Origin: Pseudomonas psychrophila HA-4
Lineage (GTDB): Bacteria > Pseudomonadota > Gammaproteobacteria > Pseudomonadales > Pseudomonadaceae
Direction of reading: 5' to 3'
Length of the DNA stretch: 64,000 nucleotides
Assembly (NCBI RefSeq): GCF_000282975.1
Contig: NZ_ALJC01000120.1
Coordinates: 39,742-103,741 of the forward strand
Shown: positions 27,290 to 36,650 of the stretch, one piece after another
How the letters are laid out: each line of letters begins with the position of its first letter
Position numbering within the stretch: the first letter of the stretch is position 1
The notes under the pieces: model-generated
Databases searched by the model: none
Seen by the model: only the letters and a program-made list of their open reading frames with translations
What the model was told of the DNA's origin: nothing
Made by a program: the position numbers and the translations under genes

Positions 27290-28911
27290 CAGACTTTGAA
27301 ACGCGAAACGCCGCTGCGCAGTCCAACAGCAACCTGACTGAGTTCGTCGATCGCGAAACTGGCCTGACGCAAGGACTCAACGGTCTGACTGCTGGCATCA
27401 CCCAACTGCACCAGCGCCAGGTTAATTTGTTCGGCGCCCGTGGCTTGGGCCTGCATCCCTTCATTGACCATCAAGACGCGCGGCGCCAGGGCCTGAACCT
27501 GATGGATGATTTGCGACAGTTGCTCGCCCACTTGGGTCACTTCGGACATGCCTCGGCGCACTTCTTCCGAGAACTTGTCCATGCCCATCACGCCCGCAGA
27601 CACGGCCGACTGAATTTCACGCACCATTTGTTCAATGTCGTAAGTGGCAACAGCGGTCTGGTCAGCCAGACGGCGGACTTCAGTGGCAACCACGGCGAAA
27701 CCACGGCCATATTCACCGGCTTTTTCAGCTTCGATGGCAGCGTTGAGCGACAACAGGTTGGTCTGGTCAGCCACTTTAACGATGGTCACGACCACTTGGT
27801 TAATGTTGCCGGCCTTTTCATTGAGGATCGCCAATTTGGCGTTGACCAGATCGGCAGCGCCCATCACCGAGTGCATGGTTTCTTCCATGCGTGCCAAGCC
27901 TTGCTGCCCGGAGCCGGCCAGAATCGAAGCCTGATCGGCGGCCGATGTCACTTCAGTCATGGTGCGAACCAGGTCACGGGACGTGGCCGCGATTTCGCGG
28001 GAAGTCGCGCCAATCTCAGTGGTTGTGGCTGCAGTTTCAGTGGCGGTGGCTTGTTGCTGCTTAGACGTGGCGGCGATTTCGGTGACCGAGGTGGTGACTT
28101 GCACCGAGGAGCGTTGGGCTTGAGACACCAACGCAGTCAGCTCGGTCATCATGGCATTGAAGCCGGTTTCGACCGCGCCAAATTCGTCTTTACGCTCCAG
28201 ATTCAAACGCGAGCTCAAGTCACCCGAACGCATGGTTTCAAGGATCGCAACAATACGCTGCATCGGCGACATGATTGCCTGCAACAACAGGAAGCCACAA
28301 AGCCCGGCCGCCAACACGGCAATTACCAGCGACACCAGCATGCTGATTTTTGCGCTCGTGACGGCATTGGCAATGGCTTCTGTCGCGTGATTGGCAGCGG
28401 TGCGATTGGTGTCAATGATGGTGTTGAGTTGCTTGCGGCCGGCCATCCATAACGGGGCCAACTGATGAGTGATCATTTCATCGGCCTGTTCGGTTTTTTT
28501 GTCTTCATAAAACTCTAAAACGCCGGCCAAGGCCTGAGTGTATTGAACGTGGAGGCGCTCAAACGCATCAAACTCGGCACGGTCTTGGTCATCAAAAATG
28601 GTGGTGCGGTAGTTATCCAGCTCACGCTTCATCCGCTCCTCGTAGCTGGCATACAGCTTACGGTCTTCACTGTTCAGGTCTCGCTGGGTCGCCGACCCCA
28701 CCAGTTGCAGGGTCAAGACATAACTGTCGACCCAAGCACTGCGTACCATCGAACTGTAATAGACCCCGGGAATCGAGTCGGTCCGAACCGCCTCTTCGCT
28801 CGTCTCAATGGAAAGCAAGCGAGAGTAAGACGCAACAACCATCAACGACATGATGGCGATGATCACCGCAAAGCTCGCCAAAATACGTTGGCGTAACGTC
28901 CAGTTCTTCAC
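27289..28911 (-). CDS. wspA: Methyl-accepting chemoreceptor WspA
   Basis: The 540-residue surface-sensing receptor has a first membrane segment near residues 10-32, a four-helix-bundle periplasmic domain, a second membrane segment (near 190-215), HAMP, and a cytoplasmic signalling domain whose hairpin tip reads EYGRGFAVVATEVRRLADQT. The start is a GTG at 28911 with GAGG 7 nt upstream; the longer frame adds 32 residues without support. It opens the seven-gene wsp operon. The 164 bp before it, down to a REP element, should contain the promoter. Confidence 0.95.
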   Translation of the reverse strand: MKNWTLRQRILASFAVIIAIMSLMVVASYSRLLSIETSEEAVRTDSIPGVYYSSMVRSAWVDSYVLTLQLVGSATQRDLNSEDRKLYASYEERMKRELDNYRTTIFDDQDRAEFDAFERLHVQYTQALAGVLEFYEDKKTEQADEMITHQLAPLWMAGRKQLNTIIDTNRTAANHATEAIANAVTSAKISMLVSLVIAVLAAGLCGFLLLQAIMSPMQRIVAILETMRSGDLSSRLNLERKDEFGAVETGFNAMMTELTALVSQAQRSSVQVTTSVTEIAATSKQQQATATETAATTTEIGATSREIAATSRDLVRTMTEVTSAADQASILAGSGQQGLARMEETMHSVMGAADLVNAKLAILNEKAGNINQVVVTIVKVADQTNLLSLNAAIEAEKAGEYGRGFAVVATEVRRLADQTAVATYDIEQMVREIQSAVSAGVMGMDKFSEEVRRGMSEVTQVGEQLSQIIHQVQALAPRVLMVNEGMQAQATGAEQINLALVQLGDASSQTVESLRQASFAIDELSQVAVGLRSGVSRFKV

Positions 28912-29075
28912 AGTTAATCCTCGGGGCCATTCAAATGATGCGAAGTATAGCCGAGGGTACGCGATGATTCGCCTGATCGTTGAGACTGTTCTCACAGCGA
29001 TTAACAAAAAAACCTACATGCGAATACGCACTAAATCAGTAGGAGATTTGACCAGGGCTCATAGGTCAAACGCTC

Positions 29076-29179
29076 TGTAGCCACTGCCTATGGCTGCGAT
29101 AAGGGCCGCAGGACCTCCACGCTGATCCAGACATTCGGGGCCGCTGCGCAGCCCATCGCAGTCTGCGGCAGCGGCTACA
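29076..29179. repeat. REP-like inverted repeat between yebE-like gene and wspA
   Basis: TGTAGCCACTGCC at the left end pairs with GGCAGCGGCTACA at the right with one mismatch; the centre holds further GGCTGCG / CGCAGCC pieces. It lies 8 nt beyond the stop of the DUF533 gene. The 28912-29187 gap has no supportable gene. Confidence 0.7.
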
Positions 29180-29187
29180 AATGCTTC

Positions 29188-29910
29188 TTAGACTTTGGCC
29201 TCATTGACCTGCTTTTCCAACTCAGCCTTAAAGCCAGGATCGAGTTTGAGTTGCTTGGCCAGTTCGTCCAGATATGCCCGCTCACCGAACGCTTCTTCAT
29301 CCACCAAAATCAAGCTGGCGATGTACATTTCAGCAGCTATTTCGGGTGTGGTCGCAACGCTGGCAACTTCGGCGGGGTCGAGCGGTTTATTCAGTTCGGC
29401 TTGCAGCCATTGCTGTAAGGCAGGGTCTTGCTTGAGCTTGCTCAGTTCGCCGTCGATCAATTGGCGCTCTTTCTCATCAATATGCCCATCGGCCTTGGCG
29501 GCTGCCACCAACGCTTTAAGGATGGCCTGGCTGTGCTCCTCAACCTGCACGGGCGGCACTCGATCAATGGTTTGCGGCTCGTTTTGTGGCGCTTTGCCCT
29601 GATTCGCCTGCCAATTGCCGTAGGCCTTGTAAGCGAGCACACCCAAAGCTGCCAGGCCACCATACGTCAGCGCCTGACCACCATATTTACGCCCGCCCTT
29701 GCTGCCCAGCAACATGCCCAAAACACTGGCGGCCATAGCCCCGCCACCTGCCCCCGACAGCAAACCACCCAACCCACCAGCCCCCAACAAGTCGCCCAAG
29801 CCGCCTTTATTGGCACTGGTACCGGGAGCACCGCTTGATGCACCGGTTTTTTTCTCCAACATTTCCTGGCCGGACTTAAGCAACTGGTCGAGCAATCCAC
29901 GGGTGTTCAT
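29188..29910 (-). CDS. DUF533 / TerB-like protein (YebE family)
   Basis: A 240-residue protein with a Gly-rich, weakly hydrophobic N-terminal half (GGLGDLLGAGGLGGLLSGAG near 37-56, a possible membrane stretch near 77-93) and a C-terminal TerB-like helical domain (about 125-235). It matches the YebE/DUF533 inner-membrane family, of unknown function and often stress-linked. The start at 29910 was chosen because AGGAGG ends 6 nt before it. It is 44 nt downstream of the oxidoreductase gene and could be cotranscribed. Confidence 0.87.
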   Translation of the reverse strand: MNTRGLLDQLLKSGQEMLEKKTGASSGAPGTSANKGGLGDLLGAGGLGGLLSGAGGGAMAASVLGMLLGSKGGRKYGGQALTYGGLAALGVLAYKAYGNWQANQGKAPQNEPQTIDRVPPVQVEEHSQAILKALVAAAKADGHIDEKERQLIDGELSKLKQDPALQQWLQAELNKPLDPAEVASVATTPEIAAEMYIASLILVDEEAFGERAYLDELAKQLKLDPGFKAELEKQVNEAKV

Positions 29911-29954
29911 AAGCAACCTCCTCATTTCGGGTTCAGGTGGGTCAGCATGGCCAT

Positions 29955-31061
29955 TCAGTCGCGCAGGTCCGATTCATGTATCGGCTGGTCACGGTGAGTG
30001 GCGCGTTGATATTGGGCGGGCCACGTGGCTTGTTTACCGCCGAGATCATCGTCTGCGTGCAACGCCCAATACGGGTCGCGCAAGAGTTCGCGGGCTAGCA
30101 AAATCAGGTCTGCCTGACCAGTGCGCAAAATATGCTCGGCTTGCGCAGGCTCGGTAATCATCCCAACCGTGCCAGTGGCGATGCCCGACTCTTTGCGTAC
30201 ACGCTCTGCAAATCGAGTTTGATAGCCTGGCCCTACCGGAATCTCAGCCGTGGCCGCCGTGCCGCCTGAAGAGACATCAATCAGGTCAACACCCAGCGCC
30301 TTGAGGCGCAGCGCCAACTCAACCGTCTCGTCAGGGTTCCAACCGTCTTCCACCCAATCGGTGGCCGAGACCCGGACAAACAAAGGCAGCTCTTGTGGCC
30401 AGACTTCGCGCACCGCCTCTGTCACTTGCAGTACCAGACGAATGCGATTCTCAAAGGAGCCGCCGTATTGGTCGAGCCGTTGGTTACTCAACGGTGACAA
30501 AAATTGATGCAGCAAGTAACCGTGCGCGGCGTGCACCTCAACCACGGAGAAACCGGCTTCCAGCGCCCGTTTGGCAGCGTCGACAAAGGCTTGAATAATT
30601 GCCTGGATCTGCCCTTCGTCCAGTTGCGTCGGTGCAGTGTGCTGAGGATCGAAGGCAATCGTCGAAGGCCCGACAGGCACCCAGCCACCCTCATCCACTT
30701 TGACGCTGCCGTGTTTGCCCAGCCAAGGTCGATAAGTGCTGGCCTTTCGCCCGGCATGCGCCAGTTGAATACCGGCCACAGCGCCCTGAGCGCGGATAAA
30801 CCGAGTGATGCGTTGCAGGGGTTCTATCTGTTCATCGTTCCACAGCCCAAGGTCCTGGGCGGTGATACGGCCGTCGGGGGTCACGGCGGTGGCTTCGGTA
30901 AAAATCAAACCGGCGCCGCCAATGGCGCGGCTGCCCAAATGAACTAAATGCCAGTCATTGGCCAGCCCGTCGACGCTGGAGTACTGGCACATAGGCGAGA
31001 CCGCTATGCGGTTGAGAAGGGTCAGTTGACGCAGGGTAAAGGGTTCGAGCAGCAGACTCAT
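29955..31061 (-). CDS. NADH:flavin oxidoreductase, Old Yellow Enzyme (YqjM/XenA-like)
   Basis: A 368-residue FMN-dependent ene-reductase of the thermophilic-like OYE class. Marks are the N-terminal LNRIAVSPMCQYSS with the class-specific Cys near residue 25, HAGRKAS near 100, and the barrel motif HAAHGYLLHQFLSP near 177-190. Such enzymes reduce activated C=C bonds and nitro groups with NAD(P)H; the natural substrate here is unknown. Downstream the TerB-like gene follows after 44 nt; upstream lies a REP-rich gap. Confidence 0.9.
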   Translation of the reverse strand: MSLLLEPFTLRQLTLLNRIAVSPMCQYSSVDGLANDWHLVHLGSRAIGGAGLIFTEATAVTPDGRITAQDLGLWNDEQIEPLQRITRFIRAQGAVAGIQLAHAGRKASTYRPWLGKHGSVKVDEGGWVPVGPSTIAFDPQHTAPTQLDEGQIQAIIQAFVDAAKRALEAGFSVVEVHAAHGYLLHQFLSPLSNQRLDQYGGSFENRIRLVLQVTEAVREVWPQELPLFVRVSATDWVEDGWNPDETVELALRLKALGVDLIDVSSGGTAATAEIPVGPGYQTRFAERVRKESGIATGTVGMITEPAQAEHILRTGQADLILLARELLRDPYWALHADDDLGGKQATWPAQYQRATHRDQPIHESDLRD

Positions 31062-31161
31062 GGGTCACCTCTAATTCCAGTGGGTAGGCTCCAGGCACTT
31101 GTATCAGCCTAGTCGACAATGCCGGATGAGGTGGGGTTCAAATCTTGTGGGCATTGAGACC

Positions 31162-31263
31162 CGTGGGCGTCTGGCTTGCTCGCGATGGTCGATAACGATG
31201 ACGCATATTTATTGAGCAAATGCGGTGTTCTGAGGAACATCGCGAGCAAGCCCGCTTCCACAC
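31162..31263. repeat. REP/BIME element in the recJ-OYE gap
   Basis: Arms GGCTTGCTCGCGATG (31173-31187) and its exact complement (31238-31252) belong to the same family as 7895-7980 and 58229-58314. The intervening 50 nt are unrelated to the other copies. Confidence 0.85.
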
Positions 31264-31290
31264 TTAAGTGAACAGCATTGTCTGAAGGAT

Positions 31291-31326
31291 CGGGCTTGTC
31301 TCACGATCTTTTGATCTTGAAGATCG
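31291..31326. repeat. Degenerate REP unit next to recJ
   Basis: CGGGCTTGTCTCACGATCTT followed by TTGATCTTGAAGATCG is a decayed relative of the palindromes at 74-105 and 20391-20427. It lies 14 nt beyond the recJ stop. With the preceding element it fills the 278-bp gap, which has no gene. Confidence 0.6.
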
Positions 31327-31339
31327 ACGCCTTCGACAG

Positions 31340-33049
31340 TTAACGCGGTTCGATGTGGGCGATCATCAGTTGCACGGTTTCGTTGCCGCGAAATTCGTTG
31401 AGGTCGAGTTTGTAGGCCAGCTCAACCCAACGAATCGTCGGGTTGGGCCACACTTCCCGGTCAATCCCGAAGGCGATGCCGTCCAGTTTTACGCTGCCGC
31501 ACTCGGTTTTCAGCACCACTTTCAAGTGCCGCTCGCCCACGATGCGCTGCTCAACCAACTGGAACACGCCATGAAACAGCGGCTCAGGAAAGTGTTGCCC
31601 CCATGGCCCGGCATTTCGCAGGGCACGCGCGAGTTCGAGGTGGAACTCTTCGACCGCTAAGCTGCCGTCAGACAATAGCCGCCCTGTGAGGTCTTCTTCA
31701 CGCAGTTGACGCCTTACTTCGGCGTCAAATGCTTGGGAAAACAGCGTGAAGTTGGCCTCGGGCAAGGTCAGGCCAGCTGCCATGGCGTGACCGCCGTACT
31801 TGCTGATCAAGTCCGGGTGTTGCGCCGCAACCACACTGAGTGCATCGCGAATGTGAAAACCGGGCACCGAACGCCCGGAACCTTTGAGCATGCCTTCGCC
31901 CGCATCAGCAAAGGCGAAGGTGGGGCGGAAGTAACGCTCTTTGAGGCGCGAAGCCAGAATTCCGATAACGCCTTGGTGCCACTCAGCATCGAACAGGCAC
32001 AGGCCAAACGGCATGCTGTCTATGGTCAAGTCCTTGAGCTGGGCCAACGCTTCACGCTGCATGCCTTGCTCGATGGATTTGCGGTCCTGGTTCATTTCGT
32101 CGAGCTGGGCGGCCATGTCGCGCGCCGCGTTCGCGTCATCGGTGAGCAGGCATTCGATGCCCAGGCTCATGTCGTCCAAACGCCCGGCAGCATTGAGGCG
32201 CGGCCCGAGAATAAACCCCAGGTCGGTTGAGGTAATACGCGAGTGATCACGCTTGGCAACTTCAAGAATAGCCTTGAGCCCCGGCCGCGCACGCCCGGCG
32301 CGAATCCGCTCAAGTCCTTGGTGCACCAGAATGCGGTTGTTGGCATCCAGCGGCACCACGTCCGCCACACTGCCCAATGCGACAAGGTCCAACAGCTCGG
32401 CAATGTTTGGGGCTTTGCTGTTTTGATACCAGCCCAGGCTGTTCAAGCGTGCGCGCAAGGCAATCAGTACGTAGAAGATCACCCCAACCCCCGCCAGCGC
32501 CTTGCTGGGGAACTCGCAACCCGGCTGGTTGGGGTTGACGATGGCATCGGCCGCCGGCAGTTCGTTGCCCGGCAAGTGGTGGTCGGTGACCAGCACGCTC
32601 AGCCCGGCTTTTTTCGCCGCCGCCACGCCTTCGACGCTGGAGATCCCGTTATCCACAGTGATCAGCAATTGCGGCGAACGGGTCAGCGCCACTTCAACGA
32701 TTTCGGGGGTCAGGCCGTAGCCATACTCAAACCGGTTGGGCACCAGGTAGTCGACATGGGCGGCGCCCAGCAGACGCAAACCGAGCATGCCCACGGTACT
32801 GGCCGTGGCACCGTCGGCATCAAAGTCACCGACGATCAAGATGCGCTGGCGCTGTTCGAGCGCCACCACCAGCAAGTCCACCGCAGCATCGATGCCCTTG
32901 AGCTGCTGGTACGGGATCAACCGCGCCAGGCTTTTATCCAGCTCAGCTTGTGATTGCACACCACGCGCTGCGTACAGCCGCGTCAGCAGTGTCGGCATTT
33001 CGCCCAAAAAAGGCAGGGTTTCAGGCAGTGGACGAGGTTCGATACGCAT
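31340..33049 (-). CDS. recJ: Single-stranded-DNA-specific exonuclease RecJ
   Basis: A 569-residue DHH-superfamily 5'-3' exonuclease acting in RecF-pathway recombination, mismatch repair and base-excision repair. Metal-binding motifs are VGDFDADGATAS (near 75) and the DHH triplet in TDHHLPG (near 155); the DHHA1 domain (GGHAMAAGLTL near 425) and C-terminal OB region follow. The length is normal. It lies 41 bp downstream of yaeQ on the same strand. Confidence 0.97.
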   Translation of the reverse strand: MRIEPRPLPETLPFLGEMPTLLTRLYAARGVQSQAELDKSLARLIPYQQLKGIDAAVDLLVVALEQRQRILIVGDFDADGATASTVGMLGLRLLGAAHVDYLVPNRFEYGYGLTPEIVEVALTRSPQLLITVDNGISSVEGVAAAKKAGLSVLVTDHHLPGNELPAADAIVNPNQPGCEFPSKALAGVGVIFYVLIALRARLNSLGWYQNSKAPNIAELLDLVALGSVADVVPLDANNRILVHQGLERIRAGRARPGLKAILEVAKRDHSRITSTDLGFILGPRLNAAGRLDDMSLGIECLLTDDANAARDMAAQLDEMNQDRKSIEQGMQREALAQLKDLTIDSMPFGLCLFDAEWHQGVIGILASRLKERYFRPTFAFADAGEGMLKGSGRSVPGFHIRDALSVVAAQHPDLISKYGGHAMAAGLTLPEANFTLFSQAFDAEVRRQLREEDLTGRLLSDGSLAVEEFHLELARALRNAGPWGQHFPEPLFHGVFQLVEQRIVGERHLKVVLKTECGSVKLDGIAFGIDREVWPNPTIRWVELAYKLDLNEFRGNETVQLMIAHIEPR

Positions 33050-33090
33050 AAGCGGGTGGAGAGTCTCTAGAGCGGGATATTAAAAAGGAA

Positions 33091-33633
33091 TTAGCCGCGT
33101 TCGCCGGCCAGCCACTGCAACTGCACTTCGTGCTGGCCGCGGTCGTCAGTCACAAAAATGGTGCCTTCGCTGATCATCACGTCCCACTTGATAACCCGCG
33201 GCATGTCTTTGGCCAAGACTTCCAGAATTTCTTGTGGAACGGCAGCAATGTTGACGTTTTTCAGGTTTTTGATCGCCGGGATCACTTTGCCTTCCCACAC
33301 ACGCAAGCTGCCATAAGCCAGCAGGCTGGTACGTTCGGTGCGGCGCGAACACCAGGTCAGGCGATCGGCATCGGGCTGGCCGACTTCAATCCAGTGCAGA
33401 ACACGGTCATCCAGGCTTTTTTCCCACAGCGCTGGTTCGTCGACATCTGAAAGGCCACGGCCAAAAGACAGCTGCTCGTTGTACCAGAAGGCGTATGCCA
33501 GCAGGCGAACGGTCATGCGCTCTTCGGTTTCCGAAGGGTGGCGGGCGATGGTCTGCTTGACGGTTTCATAGACCCCACGATCGAGATCGGTGAGGTTGAG
33601 TTCAAACTTGTAGGTCGTGGACGGCTGGGCCAT
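33091..33633 (-). CDS. yaeQ: YaeQ family protein
   Basis: A 180-residue YaeQ protein, a family with a restriction-endonuclease-like (PD-(D/E)XK) fold and no proven reaction. The sequence TYKFELNLTDLDRGVYET at the start and the core ARHPSETEERMTVRLLAYAF are typical. The start was set to 33633 (MAQPSTTYKF); the longer frame adds 16 unsupported residues. Upstream of it the 205-bp divergent gap to the CoA-transferase gene should hold promoters. Confidence 0.92.
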   Translation of the reverse strand: MAQPSTTYKFELNLTDLDRGVYETVKQTIARHPSETEERMTVRLLAYAFWYNEQLSFGRGLSDVDEPALWEKSLDDRVLHWIEVGQPDADRLTWCSRRTERTSLLAYGSLRVWEGKVIPAIKNLKNVNIAAVPQEILEVLAKDMPRVIKWDVMISEGTIFVTDDRGQHEVQLQWLAGERG

Positions 33634-33838
33634 GAACGGGCTTCTTGATACGGAGAAAGGCGGCAAGTCTAACCGATCCACCGATCACTGGGTGCCGTAT
33701 GCACTGCGTGCGGCTTGCAAGGGATCTGCCCAGATGCGCGCAGGCTTGAAGAAAACGGGTTGCTGCGCAACCCTTCGCAGCCTGCGGCGGTTTTTATGTT
33801 AAAACGCTGTATCTGCTCGCTCTGCACAAGGACTCCGC

Positions 33839-35038
33839 ATGCCGCTCGCCACCAAACCTCTTTCAGGCCTCAAAGTTATCGAACTGGGCACGCTGATCGC
33901 AGGTCCTTTTGCATCGCGGATTTGCGCCGAATTTGGCGCTGATGTCATCAAGGTGGAGTCACCTGACGGCGGAGATCCGCTGCGCAAATGGCGAAAACTA
34001 TACGAAGGTACGTCGCTGTGGTGGTTCGTGCAGGCGCGCAACAAGAAGTCCCTAACGCTGAACCTCAAGCACCCGGAGGGGCTGCATATCCTCAAGCAAC
34101 TGTTGACTGAAGCTGACATTCTGATCGAGAACTTCCGCCCCGGCGTGCTGGAAAAGCTCGGCCTGGGCTGGGATGTTCTACACGCGCTTAACCCGAAACT
34201 GGTGATGGTGCGCCTGTCAGGCTTTGGTCAGACAGGGCCGATGAAAGACCAGCCGGGGTTCGGCGCGGTCGGTGAATCCATGGGCGGGCTGCGCTATATC
34301 ACTGGTTTCGAAGACCGACCTCCAGTACGCACTGGCATTTCAATTGGCGATTCGATTGCCGCACTGTGGGGCGTGATCGGTGCTTTGATGGCGCTGCGTC
34401 ATCGCGAAGTAAATGGCGGCCAGGGTCAGGTGGTTGATGTGGCGCTGTACGAAGCCATTTTCGCCATGATGGAAAGCATGGTGCCCGAGTTCGATGTGTT
34501 CGGTTTTATTCGCGAACGTACGGGCAATATCATGCCGGGCATCACACCCTCCTCGATTCACACCAGCCAGGACGGCAAGCACGTGCAGATCGGAGCCAAC
34601 GGCGACGCCATTTTCAAACGTTTCATGCTCATCATTGGTCGTGAAGACCTAGCAAACGACCCAGCATTGGCCAGTAACGATGGGCGGGACCTGCGCCGTG
34701 ATGAACTGTATGGCGTCATCGACCGTTGGGTCGCCACACTCCCGCTGGAGACCGTGCTTGAACACCTAAACACGGCCCAAGTCCCCGCCAGCCGCATTTT
34801 TTCGGCAGAAGACATGTTCAGCGACCCGCAGTTTTTGGCCCGTGAGATGTTTCTGCAAGCCAAGCTGCCTGACGGCAAAAACTTCAAAATGCCGGGCATC
34901 GTACCAAGACTGTCTGATACCCCAGGCTCAGCAGATTGGGTCGGGCCCGAGCTGGGTGCCCATAATCATGAGGTCTTGAATGAACTAGGCTACGACATCA
35001 CGGCCATCAACCATTTGAAACTCACAGGCGCGATTTAA
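33839..35038 (+). CDS. CaiB/BaiF family CoA-transferase (class III)
   Basis: A 399-residue class III CoA-transferase, which moves CoA between carboxylic acids through an aspartyl intermediate. The N-terminal LKVIELGTLIAGPFASRICA and the catalytic region GISIGDSIAALWGV (Asp near 170) are clear. The substrate cannot be predicted. An AAGG site lies 7 nt before the ATG. The downstream binding-protein gene is only 41 bp away on the same strand. Confidence 0.92.
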   Translation: MPLATKPLSGLKVIELGTLIAGPFASRICAEFGADVIKVESPDGGDPLRKWRKLYEGTSLWWFVQARNKKSLTLNLKHPEGLHILKQLLTEADILIENFRPGVLEKLGLGWDVLHALNPKLVMVRLSGFGQTGPMKDQPGFGAVGESMGGLRYITGFEDRPPVRTGISIGDSIAALWGVIGALMALRHREVNGGQGQVVDVALYEAIFAMMESMVPEFDVFGFIRERTGNIMPGITPSSIHTSQDGKHVQIGANGDAIFKRFMLIIGREDLANDPALASNDGRDLRRDELYGVIDRWVATLPLETVLEHLNTAQVPASRIFSAEDMFSDPQFLAREMFLQAKLPDGKNFKMPGIVPRLSDTPGSADWVGPELGAHNHEVLNELGYDITAINHLKLTGAI

Positions 35039-35079
35039 CTCGCTTGCCTTTTTTAATGAGTGCCAAGGAGACCAGCACA

Positions 35080-35946
35080 ATGACTAGTCGCTGGACCAGA
35101 CGAGGTATGTGGGCAGGCTTGCTGACATCGGCATTGCTTTTCTGGGCCTCAGACAGTCTGGCAACAGAGAAGCTCATTTGGCTGGTGCGAGACCTACCGC
35201 CACTGACGATGCACGATGGTCCACAAAAAGGCCATGGCATCATTGACCAACTCCTGCCCGTGTTGATAGCCAACATGCCGCAATATCAGCACGTCATCAT
35301 GCAAGTCAATCGTGCACGGTCTATACAAATGCTTGAAGGTTCACAGCTGAGCTGCGACCCGATGTTGGTGTGGAACCACGACCGCGCTCAGCGAATCGCC
35401 TACTCCACCCCGATCATTGGCTTGCACAGTAACGGCCTTGTGATTCGGCGTAAGGATCAACCGTTGATCGCCCCGTTTGTGCACGATGACTCCATCGACT
35501 TACTGGCCATGCTTAATTCGCAGTCAGTGAAACTCGGCCTCGTTGCCAAACGCAGCTACGGCACATGGATTGATGACCAACTGTCTCATGGGCCTACGAA
35601 CCAGTTCTTTACTCATTACGGTAACGACGCGCTGGGCAGCCTTTTGCAAATGCAGCAGGCGGGTCGTTTGCAGACGCTGCTGGGCTATTGGCCTGAAATT
35701 CAGGCAAAGGCTGAGCAATACGGCGTGTCGTCCACAGCGCTGGCTTTTTACCCCATCCAGGGCGCCCCTCCGTATCAGCCTATTTACGTTGGCTGCTCAA
35801 AAACGCCGGAAGGGCAGCGAGCTATTGCCAGTATTAATACCGTGCTGGCTAATCTGGCCCACGAGCCACAGACGTCATCAGACACTTACTGGATAGACCC
35901 CAGCCAGACAACTAAAGACCAACTACCGGATACGCCTGCGCCGTGA
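35080..35946 (+). CDS. Periplasmic solute-binding-like protein (TIGR02285-type)
   Basis: A 288-residue secreted protein: signal peptide (about 1-29, ending SLATEK) and a family-3 binding-protein fold with the two-lobe pattern. It resembles the conserved TIGR02285 group, which lack the full ligand-binding signature of amino-acid transport proteins. No ABC permease or ATPase gene is near, so it is an orphan. The start at 35080 has AAGGAG 9 nt upstream; the longer frame from 35044 does not. It converges with the receiver gene at 36112 across a terminator. Confidence 0.8.
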   Translation: MTSRWTRRGMWAGLLTSALLFWASDSLATEKLIWLVRDLPPLTMHDGPQKGHGIIDQLLPVLIANMPQYQHVIMQVNRARSIQMLEGSQLSCDPMLVWNHDRAQRIAYSTPIIGLHSNGLVIRRKDQPLIAPFVHDDSIDLLAMLNSQSVKLGLVAKRSYGTWIDDQLSHGPTNQFFTHYGNDALGSLLQMQQAGRLQTLLGYWPEIQAKAEQYGVSSTALAFYPIQGAPPYQPIYVGCSKTPEGQRAIASINTVLANLAHEPQTSSDTYWIDPSQTTKDQLPDTPAP

Positions 35947-35963
35947 CAAAAAAAACACAAAAA

Positions 35964-35997
35964 AAACCCCGAGAAGTGGGGAGTCATCTCGGGGTTT
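35964..35997 (-). terminator. Terminator between convergent genes (receiver side)
   Basis: AAACCCCGAGA pairs with TCTCGGGGTTT around a 12-nt loop. On the minus strand an eight-T run follows directly, so it should end transcripts coming from the receiver gene; on the plus strand the T-run is weak. The remaining 36000-36111 holds nothing I recognise. Confidence 0.8.
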
Positions 35998-36111
35998 AAC
36001 AAGGTCATGATGACCTGCTCAACAGGCTACAAGTATCGGAGCAATAGACTTGATCCTGCTGATGAAAAATCTGACACAGGCAACCTATAAAAGGTTCCCT
36101 GCAACGTGAAA

Positions 36112-36519
36112 TCAATTCGCACTTTCAGCTGTGGTACGTGCGTTGTAAGCCTCAAGTAACTGCCCTAACCCATTGATCGTTACCGGCTTTTGCAAGCATC
36201 CCAACACCTCGAGCCCTCCCTGACGAGCGGTACGCACCGCCTTTTCTACAATGTGCGGCGAAGCACAGCTCAGAATGATCAGCGCCTGCGCCTCGCGCTT
36301 GATAGCCAGTTCTCGAATCAGGTCCAGCCCGGATAAACCATCCAAATACAGATCACAAATAGCAACATCGATCCCCCCACGATTGGCTAAAGAGTTGCGG
36401 GCGGACTCAATGCTTTCTGCAGCCAGAACATCAAAAATGCGAAAGGCATTAAGCATCTGGTGCAACACCATCAGTTGAAAAGGATTGTCTTCAAGAATCA
36501 AAACTTTCATTAAGCGCAT
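36112..36519 (-). CDS. Stand-alone response regulator receiver
   Basis: A 135-residue single receiver domain with the acidic pocket (ILEDN near 8-12), phospho-acceptor D56 (ICDLYLDG) and the conserved Lys in LQKP near 113. No output domain follows. The start at 36519 was chosen for the AAAGG site 6 nt upstream; the longer frame adds 27 residues that look non-coding. It lies 131 nt downstream of the kinase-less sensor at 36651-38741. Its natural kinase may be missing or encoded elsewhere. It could be a diffusible phospho-relay element; this is inference. Confidence 0.85.
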   Translation of the reverse strand: MRLMKVLILEDNPFQLMVLHQMLNAFRIFDVLAAESIESARNSLANRGGIDVAICDLYLDGLSGLDLIRELAIKREAQALIILSCASPHIVEKAVRTARQGGLEVLGCLQKPVTINGLGQLLEAYNARTTAESAN

Positions 36520-36650
36520 CACGGACCTTTGGGGTATTGCGCACACTATCGGCAAGGGGACCAACTCTAGTGCGATCATCTGAAAATCGACATAAGACAA
36601 GTCCTAAAAAGGTGTAAGAATTTTCAAACAGAAAATGTCACTTTTTCAGC

